Assembly (NCBI GenBank): GCA_947683625.1
Contig: CANTUR010000070.1
Span: 1,984,001 to 2,048,000 of the forward strand
Source of the DNA: Mallotus nudiflorus
Lineage: Eukaryota; Streptophyta; Magnoliopsida; Malpighiales; Euphorbiaceae
Direction: 5' to 3'
DNA: 64,000 bases
Every line of letters begins with the position of its first letter. The first letter of the stretch is position 1. The position numbers and the translations under genes are program-made. Shown piece by piece: positions 38,781 to 51,562 of this stretch. The notes beneath the pieces were generated by a model, which worked only from the letters and a program-made list of their open reading frames with translations, ran no database searches and was not told the DNA's origin.

Positions 38781-38830
38781 CAGTAGTTGTGATTTTCAGT
38801 AGTTGTGATTTTCAGTAGTTGTGATTTTCA
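38781..38830. repeat. Three 16 bp tandem repeats in A'
   Basis: CAGTAGTTGTGATTTT is repeated three times in a row; other family-A LTRs here have a single version at this point, so it is a local expansion. Confidence 0.85.
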
Positions 38831-39732
38831 GCAGTAGTTGTAAATTAAAGTATTGGATTTTATGTATTTGTTTTAAAGAGATGTATTATGTTAAAACTGG
38901 ATTTGTATAAAGATTATACATTTATGAGATTATATATGCGATGTGATGAGTTTTGAATTATATCCAGTTGTTATGGATGATATTGTAATATTTATGATTT
39001 TATTTTCCGCTGCATATTATATTTTTATGGTTATTATTGCATTTTTATTTTATTTTTAGGCTTGCTACGGGTTCCGGATTCGAAAGAATTCCCGTTCCCT
39101 AGCGCCGGTCATGGCCCCTGTTTTGGGTCGTGACAAACAGCAAGAAATTGGCGTGTTAGGTGGCGGAATGGCGATGGGGATGGTCGGGGTTAAGGGAGGA
39201 ACGGGAGGGACAGTTTTGTAAATAAGTTAAACTTTATAATTTGTTAATATATTAAATGTATATATGTATATATATATACTTTATACTATATAATAAAATA
39301 ATATTAAATTACACACATTAAATATACACCACACACTTAATATTTAATATTTTAAAATTTAATACTCCTAAAAATAATTAAATAATATCAAAACCAATTA
39401 ATAAATAATAAAATATTAGGGTAATTAATTAACCCTAATTAATTAAATAAATACACATATATATTTTATTTAGTAATTTAAAAATATTTATGAGTTTATG
39501 CAAGTCCGTAAATCTATTTAAAATAATTAATAGTAAATTATTTACGTGAAAATTTTCCCGAAAATGCAAGTCCCGGGAAAATTTTACGTAAAGTATTCAA
39601 AATAATAATAAACAATTAAAAATCAATTTTAATCAATGAACAACTTATGAAATATCAATATCATATTTAAAAATTATTAACACTGCATATCTCGATGCAG
39701 TATAAAAATATTTAAAAACACGAGATATTACA

Positions 39733-39765
39733 GTTTCCCCCCTTACAAGAATTCGTCCTCGAATT
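39733..39765 (-). other. A polypurine tract and adjacent inverted repeat
   Basis: On the minus strand GTAAGGGGGGAAAC abuts the 3' LTR. Directly upstream is GAATTCGAGGACGAATTC, 7 bp arms around AGGA. The same pairing of motifs precedes the 3' LTR in B2, and in decayed form in C2 and D. Confidence 0.8.
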
Positions 39766-39787
39766 CCAGAAAGAAAAGATTACAGGA

Positions 39788-42700
39788 TCAGGAAGGAAAG
39801 AGATACGAGTAAGAAGCTCGCATCTCAGCTTCAGTCTCCCATGTATGCTCTTCAACTCTGTCGCTACGCCACAGAACCTTGACCATCGGAATCTGTTTCG
39901 AATGCAACTGTCGAACTTGATAGTCAACGATCGCCACAGGTTCTTCCACAAACGTCAAATCTTCACTCACTTCTACACTATCGGGTTACAACACGTGTGA
40001 AGGGATATTTCCTCAACATTGAGATATGAAATACTGGATGCACCTATGACATACTCGGAGGCAAATCCAACCGATATGCAACAGTGCCTACTCTCTCCAG
40101 AATCTCAAACGGTCTGATATATCTCAATGCCAACTTACCCTTCTTGCCAAATCTCATCACACCCTTCATCGGAGATACCTTTAGAAAAATAAAATCTCCA
40201 ACCTGAAACTCCACATCTCTGCGCCTAGGATCCGCATAACTCTTCTATCTATTAACTACAGTCTCTAATCTGCGCTTGATCACGGCGACTTTCTCTGCAG
40301 CATCCTAAACCATCTCAGGTCCAGTCAAAGCTCTCTCACCAATCTTATCCCAACTCAAAGGAGATTTACACTTCCTTCCATATAACGCCTCATATGGTGC
40401 CATACCAATATTGCTATGGTAGCTGTTATTATATGCAAACTCTACGAGTGGCAAATGATCATCCCAGCTACCTCCCAAATCTAGGACACACATCCTCAAC
40501 ATATCTTCCAGTGTCTGGATCATCCTCTCAGACTGACCATCTGTCTGAGGATGAAAAGCAGTACTGAAGTCCAACCTAGTGCTCATCGCTTCCTATAACT
40601 TCTGCCAAAAATGAGAAGTAAACACTGAACCCCTATCTGATACAATGGACACAGGTACTCCATGAAGGCATACGATATGCTTCACATATAGCTTCGCCAA
40701 TCTAGCTACAGAATAAGTGGCTTTCACAGGTAGGAAATGTGCAGACTTCGTCAACCTGTCTACAATCACCCAGATGGAATCGTATCCATCCTTAGAACGA
40801 GGCAAACCTACCACAAAATCCATAGCTATCCTTTCCCACTTCCACTCAGGAATAGGAAGAGACTGAAGCTTCCCAGAAGGCTTCTGATGTTTAGCTTTCA
40901 CTTGCTAACACGTCAAGCACTTAGCAACATAATCAGTGACATCCTTCTTCAATCCATCCCACTAGTATAAATCTTTGATACTGTGGTATATCTTAGTAAC
41001 ACCTGGATGTACGCTATAAGTTGTACAATGTGCTTCCTCTAGGATTTCTTCTCTCAAATCATCCACATCAGGAACACACAATCTACCAATGATCCACAAC
41101 ACACCATCATCATTGAGTGTGAAATCAGTGAACTTTCCTGCTCTGACATTCTCTGCAAGCTCTTCTAGAATAGGATCTCAGCTCTGAGCTGCTTTAATCC
41201 TATCCCTCAGTACAGATCGCACCTTAAATTGAGATAGCAGTCCACCTGATCTACTTATCTTCATCATCAGACCTTGATCCATAAACAAATGCAATTCCTA
41301 GATCAACGGTCTCCTCTCAACACTGATGTGAGCAAGACTGCCTGAGGACTTTCTACTCAAGGCATCTGCTACCACATTAGCTTTACTCGGATGATATAAA
41401 ATCTCATAGTCATAATCCTTCAACAATTCTAACCATCTCCTCTGCCTCAGATTCATATCTCTTTGCTGGAAAATGTACTTAAGGCTCTTGTGATTAGTAA
41501 ATATCTCACAAGTCACCCCGTACAGATAATGTCTCCAAATCTTCAAAGTAAAGATCACTGTAGCCATTTCAAGGTCATGTGTGGGATAGTTCTGCTCATG
41601 CTTCTTTAACTGCCTTGAAGCATAGGCTATCACCCTACCATTCTGCATTAACACACAACTAAGGCCAATTCTAGAGGCATCACAATAAACTGTGAACTTG
41701 TCCACACTATTAGGCAAAGCTAACACTGGTGCTGTGGTCAATTTCTCCTTCAACAACTGGAAATTGTTCTCACAAGCTTCTGACCACTCGAATCTAACAT
41801 TCTTCTGAGTCAAGCGAGTCATAGCGGCTGCTATTCTGGAAAAATCCTACACAAACCGCCTATAATACCTGGCTAAACCCAGAAATTTTGAATCTCAGTA
41901 ACAGAAGTCGGTCTAGGCCACTCAGACATTGCCTCAATCTTATGTGGATCAACCTGGATACCTTCTTTAGACACCACGTGTCCAAGAAAAGAAACACTCT
42001 CCATCCAGAAATCACACTTCGAGAATTTAGCATAAAGCTGATGATCTCTCAGTGTCTGTAGTATAATCCTCAAGTGATATACATGCTCCTCCATACTCCT
42101 TGAATAAACCAATATATCATTAATGAAGACTACCATAAACTGATCCACATATGGTCTGAATACCCTGTTCATCAGGTCCATAAAAGCTGCTGGTGCATTA
42201 GTCAAACCAAAAGACATCACCAGAAACTCATAATGGCCATATCGAGTGCGGAATGTTGTTTTAGGAATATCAGCTTCACTAATCCGCAGCTAATGATAAC
42301 CCGACCTTAAGTCAATCTTAGAAAAGAACTGTGCACCCTGTAGCTGATCAAACAAGTCATCTATCCTCGGGAGAGGATACTTGTTCTTCACTGTCACCTT
42401 ATTCAGCTCTCTGTAGTCAATGCACAGTCTCAGGGTACCATCCTTCTTCTTCACAAACAGGACTGGTGCACCCCAAGGAGAAACACTAGGTCTGATAAAA
42501 CCCTTATCCAATAACTCTTGCAACTGCTCCTTCAACTCTTTCAACTCTGCAAGAGCCATTCTGTAGGGTGGCATAGATATAGTAGTAGTACTTGGAACCA
42601 CATCTATACAGAACTCAATCTCTCTATGAGGTGGTAAACCTGGCAACTCCTTAGGAAAAACATCAGGAAACTCACAAGCAACAGGAACATCTGTGAGTGA

Positions 42701-44515
42701 CAACTTCTCCACTGAAGAATCCCTGACCAATGCCAAATATCCCTGACAACCTTTCCTCAATAACTTCTTAGCCGTAATAGCAGAAATAAGATTCTGAGGT
42801 GCTGAACTCCTATCACCCATAAACTTAAAATCTTCTTCATCAGGAATTCTGAAAGTCACCTCTTTATTCCTGCAATCTACCACGGCATAGTGCTGAGATA
42901 ACCAATCCATTCCCAGAATAACATCAAACTCCATCACATCCAACAGAATCAAATCAACGGGTAATTCTCTATCTCCCACGAGAACTGGACAACCAGAAAG
43001 AACAATATCGGTGCCCAAAGAATCACTCAAAGGAGTGGCAACAGACAAAGGAAAAGCCATCCTCGAGGCTTTCCAATAAGATTTAGAAGCAAAAACAGGA
43101 GTAACAAACGAATGTGTGGCACCCGGATCAAACAAAACCCATGCATCCAGGTAATAAATAGAAACAATACCTGCCATGATTGCATTAGATGTCTGAGCAT
43201 CCTACTGAGTGAGGTGAAAAACTCTGGCCTGTCCTCGACCTCCCTGCTGACTGGTAGAAGCCTGGCCAACACCTCTGGCACCTCCTCTAGTACCTCTACC
43301 ATGACTCTGCTGTGGAACAAGCTGAGTGGAACTCTAATGCTGAACTGGTGGTAACTGAAATGGCACGGGTGCAGCACTAGCAATCGACCGCTGTGGGAAT
43401 CACGGAATCTGTAGCTACTGATACCCCGAGTAAGGACACAATCTGGCAAAATGTCCTGTTTGCCCGCATCTGAAGCATGTCAGTGGTGTCAGATAACACG
43501 GTCCCTGATGGACTCTACCACAAGTCTGGAAAACACTGGCAGCTGATCCAGAACTATGACCACTGCTACTGCTCGAAGCACCTGACCCAAATCTGAATGG
43601 TCTACATTGACCTCCATGGCCATGTCTACTGCTCCGATACACTCACTGCTGCTGCCTCTAACTCTGCTGAGTTGGACCTCGCTGCTGACTACTCGATCCA
43701 ACATGAAAACTCGAATATGGTGTAGTTTGAAATCCACTCGACTGAACTCCTAGTTGGTAATAATCAGGCATCGCTCCCTGCCTAACTAGCCTCAGCTCAA
43801 TCTCCTTGGCCAACTCAATCATAGACTCCAGAGTAAGGCCTGTTGTAGGCATACCAGCAAAAGTTGAACCCAATCCGGTGACATATGTAGTGATCGTGAA
43901 ATACTGATCTCGCATCAAACCATCTGCATATCTACCCAGACGAAGAAACTCTCGGGTGTACTCCTCTACAAATCGATCTCTACGAGAAATACTGGTCAAC
44001 CGGAGACGATAGCTTATACGGAGAGGCTCTGGATAAAATCTCCTCATAAATCGCTCTCGGAACTGAGCCTAGGCCATCATCATCATATAAGGCTGGATCA
44101 TCTGAATAAACCAATCTAGGGCTGGTCCCTCAATAGACAACTCGACGATCATGATCCGCTGGTACTCGGTGTAAGCAGTCCGAGTCTCGATCGCATGTAG
44201 AAAATATAACGGATCAGAAGTCCCATCAAACGCAATCCTGCCAACTCGGGCATAGAACAAAGCTGCCTCAGGGTGAGACATACCCTGCTGATAGGCAGGC
44301 TGAACGACTGGAGGCACAGGAACATCAAACTCAGGCTCAACAGGCTCCTCATCTTGTAACTCTCTCTGCCTACAGCGACTTGCCGCACCTCGAGGTCTAC
44401 CTCTACCACGACCTCTACGTCTAACTGGCTACTCAGGAGGTAAAACCTCATCCTGAAAAGACTCATCATCCTCGGCCTCAACGACCGATGGAGCGACACG
44501 TGCTCGCCTCCTCAT
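39788..44515 (-). pseudogene. A gag-pol polyprotein pseudogene
   Basis: The minus strand starts at ATG 44515 (MRRRAR...). In order: gag core (about 43660-44320), CCHC knuckle CFRCGQTGHFARLC (about 43440-43490), protease with LFDPGATHSF (near 43120), and reverse transcriptase (about 41880-42640, with KKKDGTLRLCIDYRELN). RNase H follows (YCDAS, DLEMA; 41298-41822), then integrase core (MDFVVGLP, VSDRGSVFTS, DGQSERMIQTLEDM; 40305-40901) and a C-terminal chromodomain (39788-39970). Gag to reverse transcriptase is one frame broken only by nonsense codons, mostly TAG at CAG positions. A one-base loss near 41880 and a small deletion near 39990 shift the frame. The reverse transcriptase catalytic motif reads FINDILVYS instead of FIDD, and RNase H has TNHKSL for TDHKSL. 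It cannot make an active polyprotein. Confidence 0.95.
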
Positions 44516-44686
44516 TCTGAAAAGACAAACGGAAAGATTCAGACAAAACAGACAATGGAGGAATAACGCAAGGAATACTTATCAAGACATACTCGAACCT
44601 AATTCACTACAGTAGTTACCAAAAGAAAACACAACTTTAAAACTAGGGCTACAACTCACATAACTAAGCCCTGACATAGAACTCCA

Positions 44687-44697
44687 CTCTGATACCA
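44687..44697 (-). other. A primer-binding site, tRNA-iMet type
   Basis: On the minus strand TGGTATCAGAG follows the end of the 5' LTR by four bases (AAGT). It matches the 3' end complement of initiator tRNA-Met, the usual primer of plant Tekay elements. Confidence 0.88.
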
Positions 44698-44701
44698 ACT
44701 T

Positions 44702-47700
44702 TGTCATGACCCAAAACAGGGGCCATGACCGGCGCTAGGGAACGGGAATTCTTTTGAATCCGGAACCCGTAGCAAGCCTAAAAAAATAAAATAGAACATG
44801 CAATAGTAATAACAATATATAATGCAGCGGAAATAAAAATCATAAATATCACAATAACATTTCCACCAACTGGATTTAAATTAAATACTCATCTCATATA
44901 TATATAAACTCTTAATACAAATCCAGTTCAAATATAATACAACATCTCTTTAACAATTTAATGACTACTGCAGTGTCTAGATAAAATAAAACTCAAGACT
45001 CAGAGAAGCAGTTTACATAAAGAAGCCAGGGCAGAAGAAATCCGACGTACAGGCCTGCTACTGAGGTCTGAGGAAGATGACTCTCCTGAAAAAGGATCAA
45101 CAGAGGGGAGTCAGACCTCACTGAGTGAATTACTATAATATATGTACATGCATACTAAATGCCAATGCACACAGTCAACAATATATATATATAATATGTA
45201 TGTATACAAGCAAATACACACAGATGCAATAAAATCATTTTATATATTTTACTGAAAATCATCATTTATGAAGGATCAAATAGAACCCTATAATATCGCA
45301 ACCTCAAACAGTGTTAGACAACACTCTAGCCATACAAGCTCACTTATTTCCAAAATATTCACTTATTCCATTTGGACAGTAGACTGGCCCTGAGACACTA
45401 AGTCAACCGAGCTCCAACAGTCTGACTGCCAGTGTGATTGGCCCTGAGACACTTAGTCAACCGAGCTCCAGTAATCACACCCAAATCACATCTCACACAT
45501 CAGATAAATCAATTCAAATCAAAATCCTCAAACTGGTTAGTAATATAGCCTAAATGCTATAAGCGTACCGGTATGTACTCGGTCCTAGTGCTGCCCACTA
45601 GGTAGCACGTTCTATTGATATCCTTCATTAATAAATATAAAACATTCATTCACAATTAAATGATGCATGAATTTAAATAACATAACAATATAAACCATAT
45701 ATATACTGGAAATATACCAAAAATAAACCAGGTATATTTCAAGTATATATACGTCAAATAAATCCAATATATATACAAAATAAACTATGAATATACCTAA
45801 AAACATTTTAAGAATAATTTATTAATTAAACATGCATATAGTTTAAAATATACCAAAATATATCGAAAATATACCAAAATAAACCTAAATAATTATTAAA
45901 CCATTAATGCATATTTTATCAAAATAAAACATATATTTCTAAAATCATGCATCCTAAACACATATATATAAAATAGTAACTCACACTTAGTGCGCTCCAC
46001 GAGATGGATCCGACGGGCCTGGTCCACTAGGCCTCGGTCTCGGCGCAACTAAACAAACAATAACGACAGAAATCAGAATAAACCTAACAGAAAAAAAATC
46101 CTAGAACTCGATCTAGAATATTAAACACAGAATCGAAATTAGGGTTCGATCGGATATCACGTTTTACGAGAATTCTACTAAAAATTTGGCAGAACCTCCC
46201 CTATAAAATGGACATCTCTCTACTCAAAGAGTAGAGCCGACCCTACAAAGAAACACACTTCGAAAAATAGACACAACAACTCATCCATAACCCCTCGGTC
46301 AGACTCCAAACTACTGTCTACCGACCAGGGTCCACAATCACAGAACAATTTCAGAAATACCAAAAATACCCTTATAACATAGAAATTCATTTTATAAGTA
46401 AAAATTACATAATTGGCCTTAAAACACATTAAAAACCGATAGAAACTCATTTTATTAGTAAAATCATATATTATATATATAATTGAAAATAATTCACAAA
46501 AAATAGTTTTAATTAGTTAAAAATACTAAATAATTTGTAGAAATCATTTTGATACCTTAAATAACTATTTAAACCAATTAAATTATATTTTTAGCCAATT
46601 AGGGGTAAATTTACAAAAATACCCTTATATATATAAATATACTAAAATAACTTCAAAAATTCACCAAAAATAGTATAATTATCCAAAAATTAATTTTCTC
46701 AACATATTTATCAATAATATCAGTGATTAAACTCAATTAACCAATTAATTTCAATTAAAAACACAATTAACCTAATTTTCCCAAAATTACATAAACTCAA
46801 ATAATTCAAAATAAATACTTAGAAGTTCATAAAAATTCCAAATAAATTCCTATAATTCATTTCAACACCTATAATTATCATAAAACACAATTTCATAATT
46901 TAATTAATTAATTTTCGAAACTTAGAAAATAATATTAAAATATTCAAAAATACCCAAAAATACAAATAATCTCCAAAAATTCTAAAAAAATTCACACATG
47001 TAGATTAAGCTACTAGGATCAACATTTGTTAAGGGACTTTTCTTGAATCAATCAAATTGAAGTTCAAAAATTCAAGAACCCTAAAATGGCCGAATTCGAA
47101 AAATCAAAACCTAAGCAAATCAAGACCATTTCAAGTGAAACAAAGCTTGGAATCACACTCACCGGAGCTCAAGGAGAAGAAAGAGACCGGTGGTGTTGAA
47201 AACGATGGCCGAAAACGTCGTGAACGACGGTGGCCAAAATTTTGGCTTCTCTGACTAAAATCGATCTTCAGACATCGGAAACGTGGTGGGCAAGGAAGGC
47301 TGAGGAAGGTGGTGGCACGCCGGACGGCACACCAACGGCAAGAAATCTGCATGACAGGTGGCAGAACGGCAATGGGGATGGTCGGGGTTGAAGGAGGAAC
47401 GAGAGGGGCAGTTTTGTAAATAAGTTAAACTTTATAATTTGTTAATATATTAAATGTATATATGTATATATATATACTTTATACTATATAATAAAATACT
47501 ATTAAATTACACACATTAAATATACACCACACACTTAATATTTAATATTTTAAAATTTAATACTCCTAAAAATAATTAAATAATATCAAAACCAATTAAT
47601 AAATAATAAAATATTAGGGTAATTAATTAACCCTAATTAATTAAATAAATACACATATATATTTTATTTAGTAATTTAAAAATATATATGAGTTCATGCA

Positions 47701-47930
47701 AGTTCGTAAATCTATTTAAAATAATTAATAGTAAATTATTTACGTGAAAATTTCTCCGAAAATGCAAGTCCCGGGAAAATTTTATGTAAAGTATTCAAAA
47801 TAATAATAAACAATTAAAAATCAATTTTAATCAATCAACAACTTATGAAATATCAATATCATATTTAAAAATTATTAACACTGCATATCCCGATGCAGTA
47901 TAAAACTATTTAAAAACACAGGTTATTACA
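44702..47930 (-). mobile_element. A 5' LTR
   Basis: 3229 bp, TGTCATGACCC to GGTTATTACA, uninterrupted. Modules lie near 45385-45475 and the hairpin block near 46150-46330. It serves here as the reference for family A. Confidence 0.95.
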
Positions 47931-50045
47931 CTATACAAAGGGTATCTACACTTTCTTCCATTAAAAGCTTCATACGATGCCATTTCAATATTGTTATGGT
48001 AGCTCTTATTGTAAGCAAACTCTACCAGTGGTAGATGATCATCCTAACTACCTCTAAGATCCACTACACACATTCTCAATGTATCCTTAAGTGTTTGGAT
48101 CGTCCTCTATGATTGACCATTTGTCTGAGGGTGAAAAGTAGTACTGAAATTAAGCCTAGTACCTATTGCTTCTTGCAACTTCTGCCAAAATCAAGAGGTA
48201 AACACTGAACTTCTATTAGTTACAATGGAAATAGGCATTCCATGAAGGCACACAATATGCTTGACATATAGCTTAGCCAACATCGCTATAAAATAAGTAG
48301 GTTTATCTGGTAATAAGTGAACTGATTTTGTTAACCTATCCATAATCACCTAGATGGAATCATATCCATCCTTTGAATGAGGTAACCCGATCACAAAATC
48401 CATATCAATTCTCTCTCATTTCCATTGAGGAATAGGAAGAGGTTGAAGCTTTCCAGAAGGCTTATGATGCTCAGCTTTCACCTGCTAACACGTCAAGCAC
48501 TTAGAAACATAATTGACTACATCCTTCTTTAATCCATCCCACTAGTACAAATCCTTAATGTTGTGGTACATCTTAGTAACACTTGGATGTACACTATAAG
48601 CTACAAAAAGTGCTTCTTCAAGGAACTCCTTTCTCAAATTATCTATATCAGGAACATATAATCTTTCATTGATCCATAAAACACCTTTATCATCAAGTGT
48701 AAAATCAGTGAACTTCCTTTTACAAACATTCTCCTTAAGCTCTACCAAAATAGGATCTCGGCTCTAAGCTACCTTAATCATATCTCTCAACACTAATCTA
48801 ACTCTGATTTGAGCTAATGGTCCTCCTGATATGCTTATCTTCATCATTTATCCTTAATCCACTAACTCGTCCAACTCTTGGATGAAAGGTCTCCTCTCCA
48901 TACTAATGTGAGTAAGACTACTTAAGAACTTCTTACTTAAGGTATTTACTACCACATTAGCCTTGCCTGGATGATATAGATTATCGCAATCATAATCCTT
49001 TAATAATTCTAACCATCTTTTTTGCCTTAAGTTCATATCTCTCTGCTAGAAAATGTACTTCAAGCTCTTGTGATCTGTGAAAATCTCATAAGTCACTCCG
49101 TACAAATAATGTCTCCAAATCATGAGAGCAAAGATCACTGCAACCATCTTTAGGTCATAAGTAGGATAATTCTGCTCATACTTCTTCAACTGCCTCGAAG
49201 TATAAGCTATCACCCTACCATTATGCATCAACACATAACCTAGGCCAACTCTAGAAGCATCACAATACACAATGAATTTGTCTTCTCCATTGGCAAAGTT
49301 AGAATTGGAGCTATGGTCAACTTCTCCTTCAGTAACTAAAAATTTTTCTCACAAGCATTTAACCACATAAACTTCACATTCTTTTGAGTTAGGTGAGTCA
49401 TAAGTACTGTAATTCTAAAAAAAATCCTACACAAATCTCCTATAGTACCCAACTAAACCTAGAAAACTTTAAATCTTAGTGACTGATATCGGTCTAGCCA
49501 TTCAGAAACTGCTTCTATCTTTGGTGGATCAACCTAAATACCATTTTTAGACACTACATGTCCAAGGAATGCAACATCTCCATCCAAAAATCATACTTCA
49601 AGAATTTAGCATAAAGTTGATGTTCTCTCAATGTCTGTAGTACTATCCTCAAGTGATATACGTGCTCCATACTCTTTGAATACACCAATATATCATCAAT
49701 GAAGACCACTATAAATTAATTTACAAATGGTCAAAACACCTTATTCATCAGATCCATGAAAGCAACTGGTGCATTAGTTAACCCGAAGGACATAACCAGA
49801 AACTCATAGTGACCATATTGAGTGTGGAATGCTGTTTTAGGAACATCAACTTCACTGATTTGTAACTAATGATAGCCTGACCTTAAGTCAATCTTGGAAA
49901 AGAACTATGCACCCTGAAGTTGATCAAACAAATCATCTGTCCTCGAAAGAGGATACTTGTTCTTTATTGTCACCTTATTCAACTCTCTGTAATTAATACA
50001 CAGTCTTAGTGTACCATCCTTCTTCTTCACAAACAAGACTAGTGC
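47931..50045 (-). pseudogene. C2 integrase, RNase H and most of reverse transcriptase (pseudogene)
   Basis: This resumes C2 coding sequence after element A. On the minus strand, from high to low coordinate: reverse transcriptase (KKKDGTLRLCI... near 50020, YGHYEFLVMSFGLTNAP near 49790, and an intact FIDDILVYS near 49690), RNase H (YCDASRVGLGYVL, DLKMV, TDHKSL; 49046-49270), the HPGKANVV region, then integrase core down to 47931. Several frameshifts and stops separate the pieces. RNase H has Lys for the catalytic Glu (DLKM for DLEM). The reverse transcriptase is cut at 50045 by a copia-like solo LTR. Confidence 0.88.
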
Positions 50046-51562
50046 TGTTAGTGATATGCACTAGGTCAATCATGTATGACTATGTTTTGACTTTATCATT
50101 TTATTTAATAAAGAGGCATTATTCATTATAATTTTGTGTTATGATAATTACTTGAATAGTCAATTCTTACTAAGGTCATCAAGTATGTGACTTGACAGTA
50201 AAACCCTTAGATTAAATATAAGTTCTATTCAAATTATCCCTAGTCATAACAATATGTTATGGCTAGTATGATGTTGATTGATGATTATGTTTTACTAATC
50301 ATGAATATGAGATATTAAGTCAACTCATAGGTACTTATTTGGGAAATAATGTACTAGATTGACCCATTATAAGAATACTACATATATAATTTTCATAAGT
50401 AATTCTCATCATAATAATATTGATTTAGTCCTTTGACCTTGAAATCATCATGGATTTCTATATAACTATTATATATTTTGACACAATCTAACATTGTCTT
50501 TAATAGGATGATTAAATAGATTGTTATTGGATATGAAATGAGTTATGTGAGGAATGTGAGTAATTGAGAAGGAATTTGTCCCTCATTTAATCTGAGTAAG
50601 ATATCTATGGGCCCTTTGATAAGATAGATTGAGGAAAATGCATGGCCATGCTAAAGTGAATTGATAAAGAGTTATCATTCTCAGGCTACTTAGAGTCCAG
50701 AAATAATATGATTGAATTATATAAGGATGATAGAAACTATGCCTTATATTCAACCAAGATATCATGTGACAAAGGGATTAGAATATTTATTATAAATTAG
50801 GTTATGTCGGATTATTGACTTTATATAACTTAGGTAGTCATAACGTCTTGCTAGAGGTCACTTATGACTTGTAGGCCTAAATAGAGATTTAAGGCCCACT
50901 GCCAATGTCATGTGAACCTATAGGGTCACACATTTAGAACAGGCCTAAAAATGGATATGCACTTGAGAAGCCCAAATATACTTTATGGAAATAAATAAAT
51001 AGTTTATTTATTTAAGGTAAATGTTATCTTAAATAAATGGAATATTATATCTGATTTAATTTTAAATAAAATAAGAATAATAATAATTGAGAAATTACCA
51101 AAAAGTTATTTTGGTAAGTGAAACCCTGGTTAGAGGTCTATAAATATGTTATATTCTCTAGGGTTTCACTAACTTAATTATTAGCCGCCACTTGTAATTC
51201 ATTTTTCTCCTCTTAGAAAAACTAAAACACAAAGTGTTTTTGTTCTTGATTTGTGAGAAATCAAGAGAAGTGCTAGCACACAAAATTTTCATTTTTTAAT
51301 CAAGGTTTTTTTTGTGGACACTTATAGAGGATGGATTCTTTTGGAGACATCTTGATCCGAACTACCAAAATCAAAAGCTCGAGGCAAGGTGTCACTGGAG
51401 TGAACCTCCTCTCTACCTTCCAACAGTCTTGCCTCTTCTGCATTTATGGTAAGATTTAAAAACCTAGTTTTAAATTAATTAATCGAATTACTTAGATCCA
51501 AGTTAGGGTTTGTGGTTAAAATTTTTAATTTTTGCTGCATTTTTGAATCACAAAACCCAATA
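50046..51562 (+). mobile_element. Copia-like solo LTR in C2 reverse transcriptase
   Basis: It begins TGTTAGTGATATGC at 50046 and ends CAAAACCCAATA at 51562 (CA decayed to TA). The flanks are agtgc and ggtac. The uninterrupted reading in element A is ggtgc, so each flank differs from the inferred TSD by one G-to-A change. It contains a TATA box CTATAAATA (51138-51146) about 420 bp before the end and a TTGCTGCATTTTTGAATCAC end region typical of copia LTRs. Length 1517 bp, no coding sequence. Confidence 0.82.
51137..51146 (+). promoter_or_regulatory. TATA box of the copia-like solo LTR
   Basis: TCTATAAATA lies at the position expected for the U3/R boundary, followed within 30 bp by CTCTAGGGTTTCAC, a plausible transcript start. 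Confidence 0.5.

Larger units (their letters stand above)
35993..39135 (+). mobile_element. A': reversed family-A solo LTR nested in A's 3' LTR
   Basis: It runs TGTAATATCCCG to GGGTCGTGACA, flanked by the perfect TSD aacag (35988-35992 and 39136-39140). The matching region of the other LTR (caccaacggcaag near 47327) lacks it, confirming the insertion site. Length 3143 bp, no internal region, so a solo LTR. Both terminal dinucleotides are intact, and its modules and hairpins are the best preserved in the window. Confidence 0.95.
33359..39732 (-). mobile_element. A 3' LTR, split by solo LTR A'
   Basis: Collinear with 44702-47930 throughout. Interrupted at 35993-39135 by a reversed LTR of the same family, with TSD aacag. 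The paired modules lie near 34030-34130 and the hairpin block near 34815-34985. Confidence 0.93.
33359..47930 (-). mobile_element. A: complete Ty3/gypsy Tekay/Del-type chromovirus
   Basis: Both ends are canonical (TGTCACGACCC at 33359, GGTTATTACA at 47930) with a perfect TSD ctata (33354-33358 and 47931-47935). It is minus-sense with 5' LTR 44702-47930 (3229 bp), primer site 44687-44697, gag-pol 39788-44515, polypurine tract at 39733, and 3' LTR 33359-39732. The 3' LTR is about 3226 bp once its nested solo LTR is removed. The LTRs differ by scattered transitions, roughly a few percent by eye over the stretches compared. The clade call rests on the C-terminal chromodomain, the iMet primer site and the ~3.2 kb LTRs. 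Confidence 0.95.

Noticed and set aside
43112..43354. Plus-strand open frames across element A (also 40737-40970 and 33.0 kb)
   Set aside because: They are antisense to clearly identifiable gag-pol domains on the minus strand.
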